Below, piece by piece: positions 1 through 5,438 of a stretch of DNA of 5,545 nt; the stretch's first letter is position 1; every line of letters begins with the position of its first letter. Below the pieces are notes generated by a model, which saw only the letters and a list, made by a program, of their open reading frames with translations, was not told the origin of the DNA and made no database searches. The stretch spans positions 1-5,545 of the forward strand of contig JAQGNM010000547.1 in NCBI GenBank assembly GCA_028291845.1. Reading direction: 5' to 3'. The DNA is from Massilia sp. (lineage in GTDB: Bacteria > Pseudomonadota > Gammaproteobacteria > Burkholderiales > Burkholderiaceae_D). The position numbers and the translations under genes are program-made.

Positions 1-116
1 AGCACGTGGCCGCGCACCTCCTTGTCGCCGCTGCTGGACGGCATCGGCAAGGGCCAGGCGCGCAGGGTGGCGGCGTCGACGTTGATGCAGTGGCTGCTGG
101 ACGATGGTGTTTTCAT
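1..116 (-). CDS. nnrD: NAD(P)H-hydrate dehydratase, N-terminal fragment (cut by window edge)
   Basis: Only the first 38 codons are present, starting at the ATG read from position 116. The peptide begins MKTPSSSSHCINVDAATLRA and continues WPLPMPSSSGDKEVRGHV. The pattern 'LRxWPLPxP...GDKExRGHV' is the usual opening of stand-alone ribokinase-fold NAD(P)H-hydrate dehydratases, just before the glycine-rich first strand, which lies outside the window. Such enzymes use ADP or ATP to dehydrate damaged (S)-NADHX and NADPHX back to NADH and NADPH in the cytosol. There is no epimerase domain ahead of it, so this would be the separate dehydratase rather than the bifunctional Nnr fusion. It starts 13 bp after the stop of the phosphatase, so the two are probably co-transcribed. 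No good Shine-Dalgarno sequence is visible, which suggests translational coupling. The family call rests on a short N-terminus and is recalled from family sequences, not computed. Confidence 0.72.
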   Translation of the reverse strand, partial: MKTPSSSSHCINVDAATLRAWPLPMPSSSGDKEVRGHV

Positions 117-129
117 CGGACCGGGCCGC

Positions 130-906
130 CTACGCTTTCGGAGCAGCGGGCACATCTTTGGAGACCGTGACCGGGGTGCCTGCCGCTTCCAGCGGAGCGA
201 CAAAATTGACTTGATCGAGCACCAGCTTGCCGCGCTTGCCGGCGGCCGGGTCGAAACGGTAGGACGTGACCGAACAGTTCGGCACGTCGCCGAGCCGGTC
301 GTATTCGAGGATGGTGGCTTCGTCGAGCCGCTCGAGCAGGTAGCGGAAGCAGTTGACGGTGACCTGGTGGCCGACGATCAGCACGCGTTCCTGGGCGAAC
401 TCGCGGGTGATGGTGTCCAATAAACTGCGCAGGCGCAGGATGACGTCGCACCAGCTCTCGCCGCCGGGCGGGCGGAAATAGAATTTGCCGACGTGCTGGC
501 GCTGCTTGTAGAGGTCGGGGTATTGTTCGGCGATGCCATGGGTGGTGAGGCGGTCGAGGATGCCGAATTCCTTTTCGCGCAGGCGCTCGTCGACGGTGGC
601 AGAGAGCAACTTGTCGCGGCCGATGCCGGCCTTGACGATGCGGGCCGTGTCGGCCGCGCGCAGGTAGGGCGAATGCAGCACCACGTTGGGCTGCTGGTCC
701 GCCGGCAGGGCGGCGAACCAGTCCGCCAGCGCGTGCGATTGTTGTTTGCCGAGCTCGGACAAGGGCACGTCGACATCACGCTCGGCAATGTCGATCATCA
801 TGCCTTTGGCCGCCTCGGCGGCGTCGCGCGCCACGTTGCCGGCGCTTTGCCCGTGGCGCACCAGCCAGATTTGTTGCGGCCACTTTTGTGCCATCGACAT
901 CGCCAT
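130..906 (-). CDS. histidine phosphatase family protein (phosphoglycerate-mutase-like)
   Basis: A 258-residue protein of the branch-1 histidine phosphatase superfamily, probably a cytosolic phosphomonoesterase of unknown substrate. Seen in sequence, numbered from the 906 start: the LVRHGQSAGN catalytic motif at about residues 15-24, with nucleophile His18; a second phosphate-binding arginine in SPYLRA (about 83); a putative proton-donor glutamate in RLREKEFG (about 111); PPGGES (about 146-151); and the second catalytic histidine in LIVGHQ (about 180). All the core residues expected of an active enzyme are there. The C-terminal tail of about 25 residues is alanine- and proline-rich and outside the fold. 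The longest reading frame starts at a GTG at 921. The ATG at 906 is preferred because GGGCGAG lies six bases ahead of it, while the GTG has no ribosome binding site. ATGs at 900 and 894 are also possible. The gene lies between tcyP and the hydrate dehydratase on the same strand; the 13-bp gap to the latter suggests an operon. Confidence 0.88.
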   Translation of the reverse strand: MAMSMAQKWPQQIWLVRHGQSAGNVARDAAEAAKGMMIDIAERDVDVPLSELGKQQSHALADWFAALPADQQPNVVLHSPYLRAADTARIVKAGIGRDKLLSATVDERLREKEFGILDRLTTHGIAEQYPDLYKQRQHVGKFYFRPPGGESWCDVILRLRSLLDTITREFAQERVLIVGHQVTVNCFRYLLERLDEATILEYDRLGDVPNCSVTSYRFDPAAGKRGKLVLDQVNFVAPLEAAGTPVTVSKDVPAAPKA

Positions 907-924
907 TGCAAACTCGCCCACTCG

Positions 925-944
925 TTATCAAGAGTTCATGATAA
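925..944. repeat. short dyad TTATCA-N8-TGATAA between tcyP and the phosphatase gene
   Basis: TTATCA at 925-930 and TGATAA at 939-944 are exact inverted copies around an 8-base spacer. The dyad lies in the 89-bp gap between the tcyP stop and the phosphatase start, about 18 bases ahead of the preferred ATG and only a few bases ahead of the alternative GTG. It could be a small operator or an mRNA hairpin near the phosphatase ribosome binding site. There is no T-run, so it is not a good intrinsic terminator. A six-base arm can occur by chance. Confidence 0.3.
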
Positions 945-995
945 ACGGATTGCCGAGGTCATCCCCGCACGTTACCGTAAGTCAACCGCGCCGGC

Positions 996-2396
996 TCAGG
1001 CGACCAGTTGCTCGCTGTCGAGTTCGACTTCGTGGTCATTATTGAACACCGCCATATCAGTCTCGCCCATCAGCCGGCTGGTGATGGTGCCGGCGGTGAT
1101 CGAACCGCTCACGTTCAATGCCGTGCGCCCCATGTCGATCAGCGGCTCGATGGAAATGAGCAGACCGGCCAGCGCCACCGGCAGGTTCATTGCCGACAGC
1201 ACGATCAAGGCGGCGAAAGTGGCGCCGCCGCCGACCCCTGCCACCCCGACCGAGCCGATGGTGATCACGCCCACCAGCTGGGCGATGAACGGCAAGGTGA
1301 ATGGATCGATGCCGACGGTGGGGGCGATCATCACCGCCAGCATGGCCGGATAGATGCCGGCGCAACCGTTCTGGCCGATGGTGGCGCCGAACGAGGCGGC
1401 AAAGTTGGCGATGCCTTCGGGCGTACCCAGGCGCGCCGTTTGCGTTTGCACGCTCATCGGGATGGCGCCGGCGCTGCTGCGCGAGGTGAAGGCGAACGCC
1501 AGCACCGGGAAGATCTTTTGCACGTAGCGGCGCGGATTCAATCCCACCGTGGCGATCAGCACCAGGTGCACACAGAACATCAGCAGCAGGGCGCTGTAGG
1601 ATGCCGCCACAAAACTGATCAATTTTAAAATGTCGGCGATGCTCGACTCCGACACCACCTGGGTCATCAGGGCGAACACGCCATATGGTGTCAGGCGCAA
1701 CACCAGCGTTACCATGCGCATCACGATGACGTGGGCGACCTTGATGAAATGGGCAAACGACGCGAAGATTTCCGGCTGCTTGACGGCGATGCCGGTGGCC
1801 GCGATGCCGACGAAAATCGAAAACAACACCACCGCAATGGTCGAGGTTTTACGGGCGCCGGTCATGTCGAGGAAGGGATTGGCCGGTATGAAGCTGAGAA
1901 TCATCGACGGCAGCGAAATCGCAGTGGCGTCGGGCAGCTTGCCCTGCAAATAGGTGCCGCGCGCCAGCTCGGCCGCGCTTGAGGTCAGGCCGACCGCGGT
2001 CAGGCCGAACAGTTTCGCCATCAGGATGCCGATCAGCGCTGCCACCATGGTAGTGGCCATCAGGGTGCCGATGGTCATCATGCTGATCTTGCCCAAGGAG
2101 GTGGCGTCCTTCAGTTTCAAGATCGCCGAGATGATCGACACCATGATCAAGGGCATGATGATCATCTGCAGCAGCTTGACGTAGCCGGTGCCGGCGATGT
2201 CGAGGTAGGCGCTGGTCTGCGCCACCACCGGCGAGGCCGCGCCATACACGGCCTGGATAGCGGCGCCGAGCAGCACGCCGACCCCCATTCCGGTGAATAC
2301 CCGGGTGGTAAATGAAACGTGGGCAGCTTGCATGCGGTACAACGCGAAGCAGACGGCCAGCGCCACCGCGAGGTTCAGAATCAGCGGAATATTCAT
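996..2396 (-). CDS. tcyP: L-cystine symporter, TcyP/YdjN type (DAACS family)
   Basis: A 466-residue inner-membrane cation symporter of the dicarboxylate/amino acid:cation symporter family. It closely resembles E. coli TcyP (YdjN), which imports L-cystine as a sulfur source; the match was judged by eye from memory. It begins MNIPLILNLAVALAV, the first of several hydrophobic membrane segments, and full family length is retained. Signatures of the transport core are clear: TSRSSAGAIP (about 304-313, the serine-rich first re-entrant hairpin); GQNGCAGIYPAMLAVM (about 341-356, the unwound helix that is NMDGT-like in glutamate carriers); GVGGGATFAALIVL (second hairpin); and DMGRTALNVSG (about 421-431), whose Asp, Arg and Asn match the substrate-contacting residues of the last helix. 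The longest frame starts at 2438, but GAAGGAA sits directly ahead of the ATG at 2396, the protein then starts as E. coli TcyP does, and the 2438 ATG lies on top of the likely promoter -10. No disruption was seen. It probably has its own promoter in the 124-bp gap after the acetyltransferase gene. Confidence 0.94.
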   Translation of the reverse strand: MNIPLILNLAVALAVCFALYRMQAAHVSFTTRVFTGMGVGVLLGAAIQAVYGAASPVVAQTSAYLDIAGTGYVKLLQMIIMPLIMVSIISAILKLKDATSLGKISMMTIGTLMATTMVAALIGILMAKLFGLTAVGLTSSAAELARGTYLQGKLPDATAISLPSMILSFIPANPFLDMTGARKTSTIAVVLFSIFVGIAATGIAVKQPEIFASFAHFIKVAHVIVMRMVTLVLRLTPYGVFALMTQVVSESSIADILKLISFVAASYSALLLMFCVHLVLIATVGLNPRRYVQKIFPVLAFAFTSRSSAGAIPMSVQTQTARLGTPEGIANFAASFGATIGQNGCAGIYPAMLAVMIAPTVGIDPFTLPFIAQLVGVITIGSVGVAGVGGGATFAALIVLSAMNLPVALAGLLISIEPLIDMGRTALNVSGSITAGTITSRLMGETDMAVFNNDHEVELDSEQLVA

Positions 2397-2399
2397 GGG

Positions 2400-2406
2400 T
2401 TCCTTC
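2400..2406 (-). promoter_or_regulatory. ribosome binding site that decides the tcyP start
   Basis: GAAGGAA is read on the minus strand, with its AAGG core five bases ahead of the ATG at 2396. It is the only good Shine-Dalgarno match near either candidate start and supports trimming 14 codons from the longest reading frame. Confidence 0.75.
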
Positions 2407-2441
2407 AAGGGCGGGCACGGCGTATTGCAGTGCGTCATTGC

Positions 2442-2451
2442 ATTTTATATA
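2442..2451 (-). promoter_or_regulatory. AT-rich -10-like box upstream of tcyP
   Basis: In an otherwise GC-rich gap the minus strand reads TATATAAAAT. It contains TAAAAT (five of six matches to TATAAT) and the overlapping TATAAA. Transcription from here would start near 2435 and give a leader of about 40 bases before the tcyP ATG. No good -35 hexamer is found 16-18 bases upstream, where CTGCAG or CCCTGC sits, so an activator may be needed. In enterobacteria tcyP is controlled by CysB; nothing here proves that in this organism. The leader contains two direct copies of TGCAAT (2424-2429 and 2437-2442). Confidence 0.35.
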
Positions 2452-2467
2452 GGTTTGGGCGCGCCTG

Positions 2468-2506
2468 CAGGGCCGCCCGCCCATTCGCGGCGGGCGCCGC
2501 AGCCTG
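2468..2506 (-). terminator. GC-rich inverted repeat after the acetyltransferase gene; possible terminator without a T-run
   Basis: CGCCCGCC-type arms pair well: 2474-2481 against 2489-2496 gives eight base pairs around a 7-base loop. The stem can extend through GG/CC and CAGG/CCTG pairs (2468-2472 with 2497-2506) with small bulges. It lies about 15 bases after the acetyltransferase stop and ahead of the likely tcyP promoter, where a terminator would be expected. No run of T follows on the minus strand, so intrinsic termination would be weak. It could instead be an mRNA-stabilising hairpin. Confidence 0.35.
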
Positions 2507-2520
2507 TATTTACCTGGTGT

Positions 2521-3024
2521 TTATACGGTGCGCTGCCAATAGCCGACGTCGCGCCACTGGCCGAATTTGAAGCCGACTTCCCTGAAATGCGCAACCTTCT
2601 CGAAACCGAGCTTTTCGTGGAGGGCAATGCTGGCGGCATTCGGCAAGGCGATGCCGCCGATGGCCAGATGCACGCCGGCTTGCCGCAAGCGCTCAAGCAG
2701 GGCGGCGTACAGCATCGAACCGAGTCCCTGGCCGGCCGCCTCGGAGGCCAGGTACACCGAGCTTTCCACCGAAAAGCGGTAGGCGTGGCGCACCCGCCAC
2801 TTGGTGGCATAGGCGTAGCCCAGCACCACGCCGTCGCGCTGCGCCACCAGCCAGGGCAGGCCGGCCGCCTGCACCTCGGCGATGCGCTGCGCCATGCTGT
2901 CGACGCCAACCGCTTCCTCCTCGAAGCTGATGGTCGAGTGCAGCACGTAATGATTGTAGATGGCGGCGATGGCGGCGGCGTCGCTGGCGCCGGCCTCGCG
3001 CAATAGTGCTGCTGGCGCGGTCAT
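2521..3024 (-). CDS. GNAT N-acetyltransferase, phosphinothricin/arsinothricin-acetyltransferase type
   Basis: A 167-residue cytosolic acetyl-CoA-dependent N-acetyltransferase, the normal length for the Pat/Bar, MnaT (YncA) and ArsN1 group. Seen: REAGASDAAAIAAIYNHYV at the N-terminus (about 9-27) and FEEE (about 34-37), both typical of the group; the acetyl-CoA pyrophosphate loop AAGQGLGS at about 96-103; and the C-terminal block IALPNAASIALHEKLGFEKV (about 125-144) followed by FREVGFKFGQWRDVGYWQ. Known members acetylate amino-acid analogues such as phosphinothricin, methionine sulfoximine or sulfone, and arsinothricin. Which of these applies cannot be read from the sequence; the tail looks most like annotated ArsN1-family proteins, and no ars gene is nearby. 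The ATG at 3024 has no Shine-Dalgarno sequence of its own. It overlaps the stop of a 15-codon ORF that does have one, so translation is probably coupled. No frameshift within the domain was seen. Confidence 0.9.
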   Translation of the reverse strand: MTAPAALLREAGASDAAAIAAIYNHYVLHSTISFEEEAVGVDSMAQRIAEVQAAGLPWLVAQRDGVVLGYAYATKWRVRHAYRFSVESSVYLASEAAGQGLGSMLYAALLERLRQAGVHLAIGGIALPNAASIALHEKLGFEKVAHFREVGFKFGQWRDVGYWQRTV

Positions 3025-3068
3025 GCCGCGGCGCGCGCCAGGCGGTGGGTTTGGTGGTGTTTGTTCAT
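3021..3068 (-). CDS. 15-codon leader ORF overlapping the acetyltransferase start (ATGA)
   Basis: Read on the minus strand from ATG at 3068, the frame encodes MNKHHQTHRLARAAA and ends in TGA at 3023-3021. That TGA shares two bases with the acetyltransferase ATG at 3024-3022. AGGAG lies seven bases ahead of the leader ATG, and a strong promoter lies just upstream. The acetyltransferase ATG has only GC-rich sequence ahead of it. The simplest reading is a short translated leader that delivers ribosomes to the acetyltransferase start by termination-reinitiation. The peptide is basic, with three His and two Arg. It has no run of one amino acid, so classic attenuation is not evident. The alternative is an N-terminal extension of the acetyltransferase split by a one-base frameshift or sequencing error, although the acetyltransferase looks complete from its own ATG. 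Confidence 0.55.
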   Translation of the reverse strand: MNKHHQTHRLARAAA

Positions 3069-3075
3069 GCTCGTT

Positions 3076-3080
3076 CTCCT
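3076..3080 (-). promoter_or_regulatory. ribosome binding site of the leader ORF
   Basis: AGGAG on the minus strand, seven bases ahead of the ATG at 3068. It is the strongest Shine-Dalgarno match in the window. It is 52 bases from the acetyltransferase ATG, too far to serve that start directly. Confidence 0.75.
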
Positions 3081-3096
3081 ATTGATGTGATGGCTT

Positions 3097-3125
3097 ATTA
3101 GACGCAATTTGCCCGGCAGTTGCAA
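3097..3125 (-). promoter_or_regulatory. sigma-70-type promoter of the leader/acetyltransferase unit
   Basis: On the minus strand TTGCAA (3125-3120; four of six to TTGACA) is followed after exactly 17 bases by TCTAAT (3102-3097; five of six to TATAAT). A start site near 3090 would leave about 22 bases before the leader ATG, with AGGAG well placed inside. The spacer holds the small dyad TGCC-C-GGCA (3110-3118), which could be a repressor half-site pair, though it is short. Confidence 0.7.
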
Positions 3126-3202
3126 GCCTGCAGGCGCCGGTTTTGTTGTCGCGGTAGCGATTCAATTGGCACGCAAAAACAATATCTTTTCTGGACTGGA
3201 AC

Positions 3203-3216
3203 CTTCCGATCGGAAG
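3203..3216. promoter_or_regulatory. perfect 14-bp palindrome, candidate operator
   Basis: CTTCCGATCGGAAG reads identically on both strands, centred between 3209 and 3210, with no spacer. It stands in the divergent intergenic region, about 78 bp upstream of the acetyltransferase promoter -35 and about 165 bp before the HAF-protein gene. A dimeric regulator is the usual reading of such a site. No regulator gene is in the window, so the protein cannot be named. Confidence 0.4.
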
Positions 3217-3331
3217 ACCACTCTGATCTGATCCTTCGCAAACGGCGGCGTTTGCCGACTGCGCCGGTGGCGCGGCCCCGGGCCATCATGGAGTGATGAC
3301 GCGCGAGCCGCATGCCAGCTTCTTGCGCTTT

Positions 3332-3359
3332 TTTATAACTATTTATAACCGTTTATAAC
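3332..3359 (+). repeat. three TTTATAAC repeats at 10-bp spacing upstream of the HAF-protein gene
   Basis: TTTATAAC occurs exactly at 3332-3339, 3342-3349 and 3352-3359, separated by the dinucleotides TA and CG. The block is strikingly AT-rich within GC-rich DNA and ends 18 bases before the ATG. Each copy contains TATAAC, five of six matches to a -10 hexamer. The second copy has TTGCGC (3323-3328) 15 bases ahead as a poor -35. The block may therefore be the promoter core, a set of sites on one face of the helix for a regulator, or both. It could also have arisen by slippage. Confidence 0.6.
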
Positions 3360-3364
3360 CATCA

Positions 3365-3370
3365 GGGAGA
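3365..3370 (+). promoter_or_regulatory. ribosome binding site of the HAF-protein gene
   Basis: GGGAGA, seven bases ahead of the ATG at 3378. It supports this start over later in-frame ATGs, which would cut into the signal peptide. Confidence 0.65.
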
Positions 3371-3377
3371 CCTTCCA

Positions 3378-5336
3378 ATGCCTGCCATCGACAAGCAAGT
3401 AAATCATTTACCGATCCAGCGGCGCGGCCCGGCCGCGCTGGTGGCCGCCGTGGCCATGGTTGCGCTGGGCGCAGCCATCGTGCCGGCGCTGGCGCAGGAC
3501 GGCGTGGCCGCGGCGGCCACGGCGCCGCCGCTGCGCTACCGCGTCGTCAACCTGGGTACCGGCGAGTTGACCCGCCTGCCGGTCATCAATGCCAGCGGCC
3601 AGGTGGCGTTCTCGCTATTTGACGGCGGCGCGCCGCTGGCAGCGTTTTTCGACGGCAGAAAGGTGGTGCCGCTGGGTACGCTGGGCGGCTTGGAGACCTA
3701 TGCCAGCGCCCTCAACGACAGCGGCCAGGTCACCGGCTTTTCCACCCGCGACAACAGCCCGGTGCCGCGCTTCGGCGCGTTCCGCTGGTCGGCAGCCACC
3801 GGCATGATCGACATCGGTACTCTCAACGGCGGCTCGAGCAGCGGCAACGCCATCAACAACAAGGGAGAGGTGGCAGGCAATTCCGGCGCGGCTCTCGAAC
3901 CGCCACATGCGTTTCGCTGGAATAGCACCAGCGGCATCGAATATCTCGGCAGCCTGTCCGGCGACCTGTCGTCGGCGGTGGCGATCAATGACAGCGGCCT
4001 GATCGCCGGCTTTTCCAACGCCGCCAGCGGCGACGCCCACAGTTTCGTCTGGACCCGGCGCAATGGCATCGAAGATATCGGCACCCTCGGCGGCGCCTTT
4101 TCCTATCCGCAGGCAGTCGGTGCGCGCGGCGAAGTGGCCGGCTATTCCTACACCGCGGCCGGTCACTACCGCGCTTATTTGTGGACCCGCGCCGGCGGCA
4201 TGCGCGACCTCGGTGCGCCCGGTGGCGTCGATTCCTTCGTGCTGGCCATGAGTCCGCAGGCGCATATCGCCGGCGTCATCAATCTCACTTCCGGCAACCA
4301 GCATGCGATGGCCTGGACCGCCAGCGCCGGCATGGTCGATCTGGGCACCTTCGGCGGCGCCGGCTCGCGCGCCGCCTCGGTCAATAATCTGGGCCAGGTG
4401 GTCGGCTGGGCGCTCGATAAAAACCAGGCCATGCGCGCCTTCAGCTGGAACCGCGGCCAGGCGCTGGCCGACCTGAACGGCCGCCTGGTCAATGCGCCGG
4501 CCGGACTGGTGCTCGAATCGGCCGACGCCGTGTCCGACAACGGCGCCATTGTCGCCAGCTCGAACGCCGGCCTGGTGCTGTTGCGCCCGGTCGGACAGGA
4601 CAGCTTGCCGGCGCCGGTGGTCGGGCCGGTCCAGGCGCCCGCCCTGCTGCGCGCCGGCGCCGCCGCCAGCGTGTCGGTGGCGTTTACCGACGCCCAGCCC
4701 AGCGATATTCACCGGGTGACGCTCGACTGGGGCGACGCCAGCATGGAGACGGCCATCGTGACCGAGCGCGGCGGCGCCGGCAGCGCCAGCGCCAGCCACG
4801 TCTACCGCGAAGCGGGCGTGTACGGCATCCGCGCCAGGGTCACCGACAGTGCCGGCAACAGCACCACGGTGCGGCGCGAGGTGGTGGTCGAGGCCGCCAG
4901 CCAGAAGGCCGCCGGCAGCGGCCGCGTGCTGGCGCCGGCGGGCGCCGACCGCCACGCGCCGCAGCAGGCCGGACCGGCATGGTTCAGCTTTGTCGCGCCG
5001 GGTGCGCAGGCGTCCGGCGGCAAGCTGTACTTCAATACCACGCGGCTGGACTTCCAAAGTACCGCCATGAGCGCGGCGCCGGCAGGGGCGGCAGCGTTGT
5101 CGGCTTCCGCAGGCGGGCAAGCGTGGCAACTGAGCGGCACCGGCAAGCTCAACGGCAAGGACGGCTACCGCTACGCCTTGACGGTCGCCAGCGGCGCGCA
5201 GGGGCAGTTTGGTTTGCGCATCTGGCACAGCGATCCGGTGACGCGCGCCGAGGTGGTCGACTTCGACAACGGCCAGGCGCCGGCGGCGGCGCGCGGCACG
5301 ACGCTGGTGCAGGGCGCCATCGCGGTGTCGCGGTAA
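3378..5336 (+). CDS. secreted HAF-repeat protein with PKD domain and C-terminal beta domain
   Basis: A 652-residue protein, probably exported; molecular function unknown. Residues 1-39 form a signal peptide: basic segment with QRR, hydrophobic stretch about 18-38, likely cleavage after ALA at 39. From about 54 to 395 there are seven or eight units of roughly 40-46 residues of the 'probable extracellular repeat, HAF family' type. Their pattern is AFxW....GMxDIGTLGG......AINxxGxVAGxS, with copies starting near 134, 178, 222, 266, 311 and 354 and divergent ones at about 54 and 88. Such repeats are expected to build a beta-propeller-like fold. A PKD domain follows at about 417-505, with LDWGD (449-453) and HVYREAGVYGIRARVTDSAG (474-493). 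The last 140 residues (SGRVLAPAGA..., SGTGKLNGKDGYRYALTV, FGLRIWHSDP, VVDFDN) resemble the post-COAP-1 beta domain that often ends secreted bacterial proteins. No sorting motif, lipobox or C-terminal anchor was seen, so it is probably periplasmic or released. It stands alone, divergent from the acetyltransferase unit. Confidence 0.88.
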   Translation: MPAIDKQVNHLPIQRRGPAALVAAVAMVALGAAIVPALAQDGVAAAATAPPLRYRVVNLGTGELTRLPVINASGQVAFSLFDGGAPLAAFFDGRKVVPLGTLGGLETYASALNDSGQVTGFSTRDNSPVPRFGAFRWSAATGMIDIGTLNGGSSSGNAINNKGEVAGNSGAALEPPHAFRWNSTSGIEYLGSLSGDLSSAVAINDSGLIAGFSNAASGDAHSFVWTRRNGIEDIGTLGGAFSYPQAVGARGEVAGYSYTAAGHYRAYLWTRAGGMRDLGAPGGVDSFVLAMSPQAHIAGVINLTSGNQHAMAWTASAGMVDLGTFGGAGSRAASVNNLGQVVGWALDKNQAMRAFSWNRGQALADLNGRLVNAPAGLVLESADAVSDNGAIVASSNAGLVLLRPVGQDSLPAPVVGPVQAPALLRAGAAASVSVAFTDAQPSDIHRVTLDWGDASMETAIVTERGGAGSASASHVYREAGVYGIRARVTDSAGNSTTVRREVVVEAASQKAAGSGRVLAPAGADRHAPQQAGPAWFSFVAPGAQASGGKLYFNTTRLDFQSTAMSAAPAGAAALSASAGGQAWQLSGTGKLNGKDGYRYALTVASGAQGQFGLRIWHSDPVTRAEVVDFDNGQAPAAARGTTLVQGAIAVSR

Positions 5337-5370
5337 GTCGGCATGCCCGCTGTAAGCCGGCGTGCCTGAC
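5337..5370 (+). terminator. hairpin directly after the HAF-protein stop codon
   Basis: GTC-GGCATGCC (5337-5347) pairs with GGCGTGCC-T-GAC (5359-5370): eleven pairs including one G-U, one bulged T, and an 11-base loop. It starts at the base after the TAA. No T-run follows, so it is either a weak or factor-assisted terminator or a hairpin protecting the 3' end of the mRNA. Confidence 0.35.
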
Positions 5371-5386
5371 ATCGGTGGTCGTAGAA

Positions 5387-5438
5387 CGGCGCGGCAATCG
5401 CTATGAGCTGCAATCAATACGAGCAGCTTGCCGCGCCG
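5387..5438. repeat. long nested inverted repeat between the HAF-protein and GST genes
   Basis: CGGCGCGGCAA (5387-5397) and TTGCCGCGCCG (5428-5438) are perfect 11-bp inverted copies. Inside them GCTGC (5407-5411) pairs with GCAGC (5423-5427), abutting the outer stem on the 3' side and leaving a 9-base bulge (5398-5406) and an 11-base loop (5412-5422). The whole could fold as one 16-bp interrupted hairpin. No T-run follows on either strand. It could be a Rho-type or bidirectional termination element, or a dispersed REP-like repeat; one copy cannot tell. Confidence 0.5.

Noticed and set aside
493..1353. Plus-strand open frame of 286 codons across the phosphatase and the end of tcyP
   Set aside because: It overlaps two well-recognised minus-strand genes on the opposite strand, spans their intergenic gap, and shows no family resemblance.
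2397..2438. Fourteen-codon N-terminal extension of TcyP
   Set aside because: The 2438 ATG lies on the likely promoter -10 and has no ribosome binding site, while the 2396 ATG has GAAGGAA and matches the known TcyP N-terminus.
2293..3006. Plus-strand open frame of 237 codons opposite the acetyltransferase
   Set aside because: It crosses the tcyP start, its promoter region and the whole acetyltransferase gene antisense; the product has no recognisable motif.
3098..3313. Minus-strand open frame of 71 codons in the divergent intergenic region
   Set aside because: It ends inside the acetyltransferase promoter, is Arg-rich with no domain, and runs through the 14-bp palindrome; it is better explained as noncoding.
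3296..3358. Twenty-codon plus-strand ORF (MTREPHASFLRFFITIYNRL) ahead of the HAF-protein gene
   Set aside because: GGAG is only two bases from its ATG, its codons run through the TTTATAAC repeats, and it stops 19 bases short of the next gene; too weak to call as a leader peptide.
3615..5417. A 600-codon open frame antisense to the HAF-protein gene
   Set aside because: It mirrors the repeat-rich, GC-rich coding strand; its product is low-complexity Ala/Gly/Arg/His with no recognisable domain, and the plus-strand frame has a signal peptide, HAF repeats and a PKD domain.
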